The notes beneath the pieces are model-generated. The model saw only the letters and a list, made by a program, of their open reading frames with translations. It did not search any database and was not told the DNA's origin. A stretch of DNA of 51,222 nt from contig JAFQSQ010000013.1 of assembly GCA_017409465.1 (NCBI GenBank), forward strand, positions 1 through 51,222, given 5' to 3'. The DNA comes from Akkermansia sp. GTDB taxonomy: Bacteria > Verrucomicrobiota > Verrucomicrobiia > Verrucomicrobiales > Akkermansiaceae. A program made the translations under genes and the position numbers. Shown piece by piece: positions 47,973 through 51,222 of the stretch (position 1 is the first letter of the stretch; each line of letters begins with the position of its first letter).

Positions 47973-48740
47973 ATGCCCCCCTGGACTCTGAGTGACCCGT
48001 ACCATGATTTTGACGGGATGGAAGACGAACTGCGAGCCATCGTGGACAAGCAGGGGGTGGGCCTGACGGGGGATGAGCTGACCTTTGTCGTGTTCGGCAA
48101 TTATCTGCCCGCCGGAAATTATGAGGAATGCTGCACCTATCTTCCGGCGGCTTTCGACTACCTTCGCACGGGGCAGGATGCTTGCCTGAGCCAGATGTGG
48201 GAGCATCTGTTTCACGTCTGGGTGCCGCAGCATATTCATGAATTGCGGCGGGATGGTCGCCTGGAGTCGGTGATAGCTGAGCTGCGCAGCATTTTTCACG
48301 AACGTCTGGACGCATGGCTGGACGGCGGCCTGTCCTCCGGCATGGCGTGTTGCATGGAGTCCTGGTGTCTGGACTTCCTCTGCTCTGCGCTGGTGGCAGA
48401 AGACCACGAAGCCCTGCTGGAGAAACTGCACAACGGCGGCGTTCATGCCCGCATGCTGTTTCTGGCGATTCATCCCGTCAACGAACCTTTCTTCAAGCAC
48501 ATGAGCGAAGATAATGCGGACTGCTATTGCCGGGAAGAGGAGGTGGCAGAGCGTATCCTCCGGCTGCGCCCGGCATCCCGTCTGCGCTCGTTTCTGGAGT
48601 TGCTCCGCTCCGATGTGCTGGAGTGGCGCATGGAAAGCCACACCCGGCAGGAACTCTTTGAATACTGGTCCCATGTGCTGGAACATGCGGATTGCGCCAC
48701 GGCTCATCTCCCCGGCGGCTCCGCCTGCTCGGCGGAGTGA
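47973..48740 (+). CDS. Hypothetical helical protein
   Basis: 255 aa from ATG 47973 (MPPWTLSDPYHDF). A TTG four codons upstream is the only alternative and lies in the rpsU terminator tail. The protein is soluble, acidic and mostly helical, with several Cys/His clusters (EECCTYL, GMACCMESWCLDFLCSAL, DCYCREEE), but none in a recognised metal-binding spacing. No family is recognised. It begins just past the rpsU terminator, so read-through may express it. The 232 bases after it are non-coding apart from the tmk promoter. Confidence 0.6.
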   Translation: MPPWTLSDPYHDFDGMEDELRAIVDKQGVGLTGDELTFVVFGNYLPAGNYEECCTYLPAAFDYLRTGQDACLSQMWEHLFHVWVPQHIHELRRDGRLESVIAELRSIFHERLDAWLDGGLSSGMACCMESWCLDFLCSALVAEDHEALLEKLHNGGVHARMLFLAIHPVNEPFFKHMSEDNADCYCREEEVAERILRLRPASRLRSFLELLRSDVLEWRMESHTRQELFEYWSHVLEHADCATAHLPGGSACSAE

Positions 48741-48933
48741 GTGAGCTTTCAGGAGAGTAAATCACAGTTCGCAAGATAAAAGCGGAAGGGGTGCCATTTT
48801 GGGGAAGATAGTGAGCGGGTGGCCGTGGCTCTGTCCCTCGTGTCAACGAGGCAAGGCCGCGGAAGAAATGGAAACAGCTGGCAGGGCGTGCTGCGTAACG
48901 TAGAGGATTGACACAACTCAGCGCACATTTGGC

Positions 48934-48962
48934 TTGCGGTGGCGGGGTGGTTGTGCTAACGT
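48934..48962 (+). promoter_or_regulatory. Promoter of tmk
   Basis: TTGCGG (48934-48939), 17-base spacer, TAACGT (48957-48962), 10 bases before the ATG. Confidence 0.45.
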
Positions 48963-48972
48963 ATGCGGTGAT

Positions 48973-49590
48973 ATGGAACCCGATTCTCCTCACCTACGCG
49001 GTGCCCTGATTGTCTTTGAAGGAATTGACGGCACGGGCAAGTCGACTCACATCCAGCTTCTGGCTCGTTATCTGCGCGGCCTGGGTATTGAAGTGGTGAC
49101 TGATTTTGAGCCGACGCGCGGACCGTGGGGAATGAAGGTGCGTGAGGCCGCGATGTCCGGTCAGCGCCTCAGCCTGGAAGAAGAGATTGACTGTCTGCTC
49201 CAGGATCGCCGTGAGCACGTGCGCAACTTCATTGAGCCTGCACTGGCCGAGGGCAAGTGGGTGCTGCTGGATCGCTATTATCTGTCGATGATGGCCTACC
49301 AGGGAGCCTCCGGCGCCAATGTCGAGGAAATCCGCGAGTGCAATGAGGCCTTTGCAACGGTGCCGGATGTGGCGTTCTGGATGGATATCCCGGTGGAGAT
49401 GTCGATAGACCGCATGAAGCAACGCGGCAATGCGGCAGATGCCTTTGAGAACGAGCCGTTCCTGATGGCCTGTGCGGCCATCTATTCCTCGATGGAGATG
49501 CCTTGGCTGCACCGTATCGAGGCTGATGGTTCCATCGCAGAGGTGCATGCCCGCGTGCGCGATGTTCTCCGCGAGGAGCTGGGCGTGTGA
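48973..49590 (+). CDS. tmk: Thymidylate kinase
   Basis: 205 aa, usual length. It phosphorylates dTMP to dTDP. P-loop FEGIDGTGKST near residues 17-27, the substrate motif DRYYLSMMAYQGA, and an Arg-containing region MKQRGNAADAFE at the lid position. ATG 48973 gives the family-like start a few residues before the P-loop strand; the frame upstream overlaps the promoter. Confidence 0.95.
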   Translation: MEPDSPHLRGALIVFEGIDGTGKSTHIQLLARYLRGLGIEVVTDFEPTRGPWGMKVREAAMSGQRLSLEEEIDCLLQDRREHVRNFIEPALAEGKWVLLDRYYLSMMAYQGASGANVEEIRECNEAFATVPDVAFWMDIPVEMSIDRMKQRGNAADAFENEPFLMACAAIYSSMEMPWLHRIEADGSIAEVHARVRDVLREELGV

Positions 49591-49612
49591 CCAAAAAGTC
49601 ACGCACCCGGGC

Positions 49613-49641
49613 TTGCTTCGGGAGCAGAAATGCGCTTATAT
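49613..49641 (+). promoter_or_regulatory. Promoter of the response regulator gene
   Basis: TTGCTT (49613-49618), 17-base spacer, TTATAT (49636-49641). The leader is about 20 nt. Confidence 0.5.
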
Positions 49642-49667
49642 GATTCCGTAACAAGCAATTCCCGATC

Positions 49668-50357
49668 ATGGCAGCACACATTCTGATGGTGGAGGACGAT
49701 GAGGATATCGCCGACTTTGTCGCCTACAACCTGCAGCGGCAGGGCTGGAAAACCACACTGGTGCACGATGGTAGCGCCGGCCTGGAGCAGATACGTGCCT
49801 TGCGCCCGGATCTGGTGATACTGGATATCATGCTGCCCGGTATGGATGGGTTGCAGATTTATCGCGCCATGAAAGAGCAGCCGCTCACGGCCTCTATCCC
49901 GACTCTCTTCCTGACGGCTCGCGCTCAGCTGGAGGACAGGCTGGAGGGCTTACAGCTGGGAGCAGATGATTATATGACCAAACCATTCAGCCCGAAGGAA
50001 CTGGTGCTGCGCGTGCGCAATATCCTCAGCCGAGCTGCTGCGGCTTCGGCCCGGCTGCTGGTTCACAGTGGCGAGCTGGTGCTGGATAAGAATACCCTGC
50101 AGGGGTCGCTGCGGGGGGAGGCGCTGGAGCTGACGACGGCAGAGTTCAAGCTGCTGGCCTATCTCATGGAACGCCCCGGCCGGGTACAGGATCGGTATGA
50201 CCTGCAGAAGGTCCTCTTTGGCTACGCCGATACGACTCAGTCTCGTGCACTCGATACCCACGTGAAGCGCCTGCGCCGTAAGCTGGGCGACTATGCCGAT
50301 TGCGTGACGACGGAGCGCGGCGTTGGCTATTGTTTCACTCCGAAAGTGCTTTCCTGA
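49668..50357 (+). CDS. OmpR/PhoB-family response regulator
   Basis: 229 aa. Receiver domain with acidic pair at residues 10-11 (VEDDED), phospho-acceptor Asp53 (VILDIMLPGMDG), the Thr of FLTAR and the Lys of YMTKPFSP. The C-terminal winged helix shows LTTAEFKLLAYLMERPGRV and SRALDTHVKRLRRKLGD...TERGVGYCF, the DNA-recognition helix of the OmpR class. No histidine kinase is adjacent, since rpsT follows on its own promoter. The signal and target genes are unknown. Confidence 0.93.
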   Translation: MAAHILMVEDDEDIADFVAYNLQRQGWKTTLVHDGSAGLEQIRALRPDLVILDIMLPGMDGLQIYRAMKEQPLTASIPTLFLTARAQLEDRLEGLQLGADDYMTKPFSPKELVLRVRNILSRAAAASARLLVHSGELVLDKNTLQGSLRGEALELTTAEFKLLAYLMERPGRVQDRYDLQKVLFGYADTTQSRALDTHVKRLRRKLGDYADCVTTERGVGYCFTPKVLS

Positions 50358-50399
50358 GTACCTTTCCTCATAAAAATACACCTTTTCTTTTCAATTTGC

Positions 50400-50427
50400 T
50401 TGACATTTGGCCGAATTGGAGTAGAAT
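50400..50427 (+). promoter_or_regulatory. Promoter of rpsT
   Basis: TTGACA (50400-50405), 16-base spacer, TAGAAT (50422-50427). The leader is about 37 nt and rich in A and C. Confidence 0.75.
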
Positions 50428-50470
50428 CTGCCCACCAAAACGAAAAACCACAACAATTTTCTGAACCATT

Positions 50471-50734
50471 ATGGCACACACTCAGTCCGCTAAGAAGCGC
50501 ATTCGTCAGACGATCGCCCGCACCGCTGTCAACCGTTCTGTTATCTCCCGCGTTCGCACTCTTCGCAAGAAGGTTGCCGTGGCTGTAGAGAGCAAGGACA
50601 AGGAAGCCGCCGCTGTTGCCTACAACGCTTTTGCCTCTGCTATCGACAAGGCTGCCAAGAAGGGCACTGTGCCGGCCAACCGCGCCGCCAACTACAAGAG
50701 CAAGGCTGCCAAGGCTATCGCCGCTATCGCCTGA
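50471..50734 (+). CDS. rpsT: 30S ribosomal protein S20
   Basis: 87 aa, typical length. The start MAHTQSAKKRIRQTIART and the C-terminal KKGTVPANRAANYKSKAAKA match bS20, the three-helix protein that binds the 16S rRNA 5' domain and helix 44. Strong codon bias and its own promoter and terminator fit a highly expressed gene. Confidence 0.96.
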   Translation: MAHTQSAKKRIRQTIARTAVNRSVISRVRTLRKKVAVAVESKDKEAAAVAYNAFASAIDKAAKKGTVPANRAANYKSKAAKAIAAIA

Positions 50735-50770
50735 GTTCCCTTTCAGGTTTTCCGTTTTTGAGCTTCATGA

Positions 50771-50808
50771 CGGGGTATCGGGCTGCATCCGGTACCCCGT
50801 TTCTTTTT
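50771..50808 (+). terminator. Terminator of rpsT
   Basis: CGGGGTA (50771-50777) pairs with TACCCCG (50793-50799), with a CGG/CCG-type extension inside, followed by TTTCTTTTT. Confidence 0.85.
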
Positions 50809-50828
50809 ACCTCTGCCCGCTTTACATC

Positions 50829-51050
50829 ATGAGACGCGATTGCAAGGAGATGGCTACCACGGTGGCCAATGACCCCGGCAGCTATAAGATTTGCCAGGTA
50901 TGCGGAGCTATTGTCGATAAGGCTGCTGATACCTGCCCTGATTGCTCGGGCTACCGATTTGATGAGGATACGGATAATGTGGTGGGCAGGGCACTTCTGC
51001 TGGGCGCGCGCGGTTCCTCTGCCATTTCGCACCTGGATATCATGGAGTGA
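50829..51050 (+). CDS. Small zinc-ribbon protein
   Basis: 73 aa from ATG 50829. The four-Cys ribbon CQVCGAIVDKAADTCPDC resembles rubredoxin-like or zinc-ribbon knuckles. The remaining C-terminal part (GRALLLGARGSSAISHLDIME) is short. An inner ATG at 50850 is directly abutted by AAGGAG, too close to act as a Shine-Dalgarno for it. No further family assignment is possible; nucleic-acid or protein binding is typical of such small ribbons. Confidence 0.7.
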   Translation: MRRDCKEMATTVANDPGSYKICQVCGAIVDKAADTCPDCSGYRFDEDTDNVVGRALLLGARGSSAISHLDIME

Positions 51051-51128
51051 GCGAGAGCCCCGTTACCCACGACCTCTAAGAATTATTGCTCCGGCAATTA
51101 AAGGATGTTGCTCTGCCGATACGCCAAA

Positions 51129-51222
51129 TGGGAAGTTGTAGGGAAGTACGATTGACGAATGACGAAGTACGAATGAAAAGTTCGCTGCGCTGCGCGCAGA
51201 TGGTTTCAACTAACGCTAAGCG
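51129..51222. repeat. Inverted-repeat element, copy 3, left end only
   Basis: The end GGGAAGTTGTAGGGAAGTAC and the following bases to GCTAAGCG are identical or nearly so to the left arms of copies 1 and 2. The window stops inside the arm. About 30 bases before it, TTATTGCTCCGGCAAT is the reverse complement of a 16-mer that lies just outside the right end of copy 2. Confidence 0.85.

Overview
The window is a bacterial chromosome segment of moderately high GC. Its gene content points to a Gram-negative member of the Verrucomicrobiota, probably gut-associated and Akkermansiaceae-like: lpxB (outer membrane), a very large autotransporter with beta-strand passenger repeats, a secreted multidomain beta-galactosidase, a TIGR04073-type exosortase-associated protein, an 11-gene nuo operon, and almost no Shine-Dalgarno sequences. 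The lineage is inferred from family content; no 16S rRNA gene is present.

Layout. 1-110: start of a cut-off IS66-type ORF2. 326-5611 (-): autotransporter whose N-terminus looks like the IdeS/Mac (C66) cysteine protease. 5855-6448: array of hairpins separated by GCGAAATC/GATTTCGC, with a single copy at 141-257; both sit next to the terminator of a minus-strand gene. 6519-10931 (-): secreted GH2 beta-galactosidase. 11041-11438, 15588-16123 and 51129-end: copies of a long inverted-repeat element. 11533-13976 (+): sugar-1-phosphate transferase, trmL and a DEDD exonuclease. 14344-15459 (+): lpxB. 16394-17721 (+): small ORF and WG-repeat-like protein of lower GC. 17724-21714 (-): ileS-lspA-DUF1573-like. 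21860-22447 (-): membrane protein and tRNA-Asn. 22585-28601 (+): M50 protease, aroC, RRM protein, Sel1-like protein, small ORF, YggS family. 28724-41602 (-): nuoD-E-F-G-H-I-J-K-L-M-N, with no nuoABC in the window. 41864-43275 (+): four small uncharacterised genes, two or three of them membrane or lipoproteins. 43494-45025 (-): lipoprotein and TIGR04073 protein. 45104-47397 (-): paired radical SAM/SPASM proteins resembling AhbC and AhbD/TIGR04053. 47666-51050 (+): rpsU, hypothetical, tmk, response regulator, rpsT, zinc-ribbon protein.

Function. The nuo genes encode a proton-pumping NADH dehydrogenase. The radical SAM pair may make heme by the siroheme route for a respiratory chain. The secreted beta-galactosidase and protease-like autotransporter fit a host-glycan or mucosal niche.

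Two genome-wide habits show here. Promoters are mostly TTGnnn-17-TAnnnT and often end exactly 6 nt before the start codon, the geometry of leaderless mRNA. Intergenic spaces carry two families of modular hairpin repeats in which stems are kept while loops and some base pairs change.
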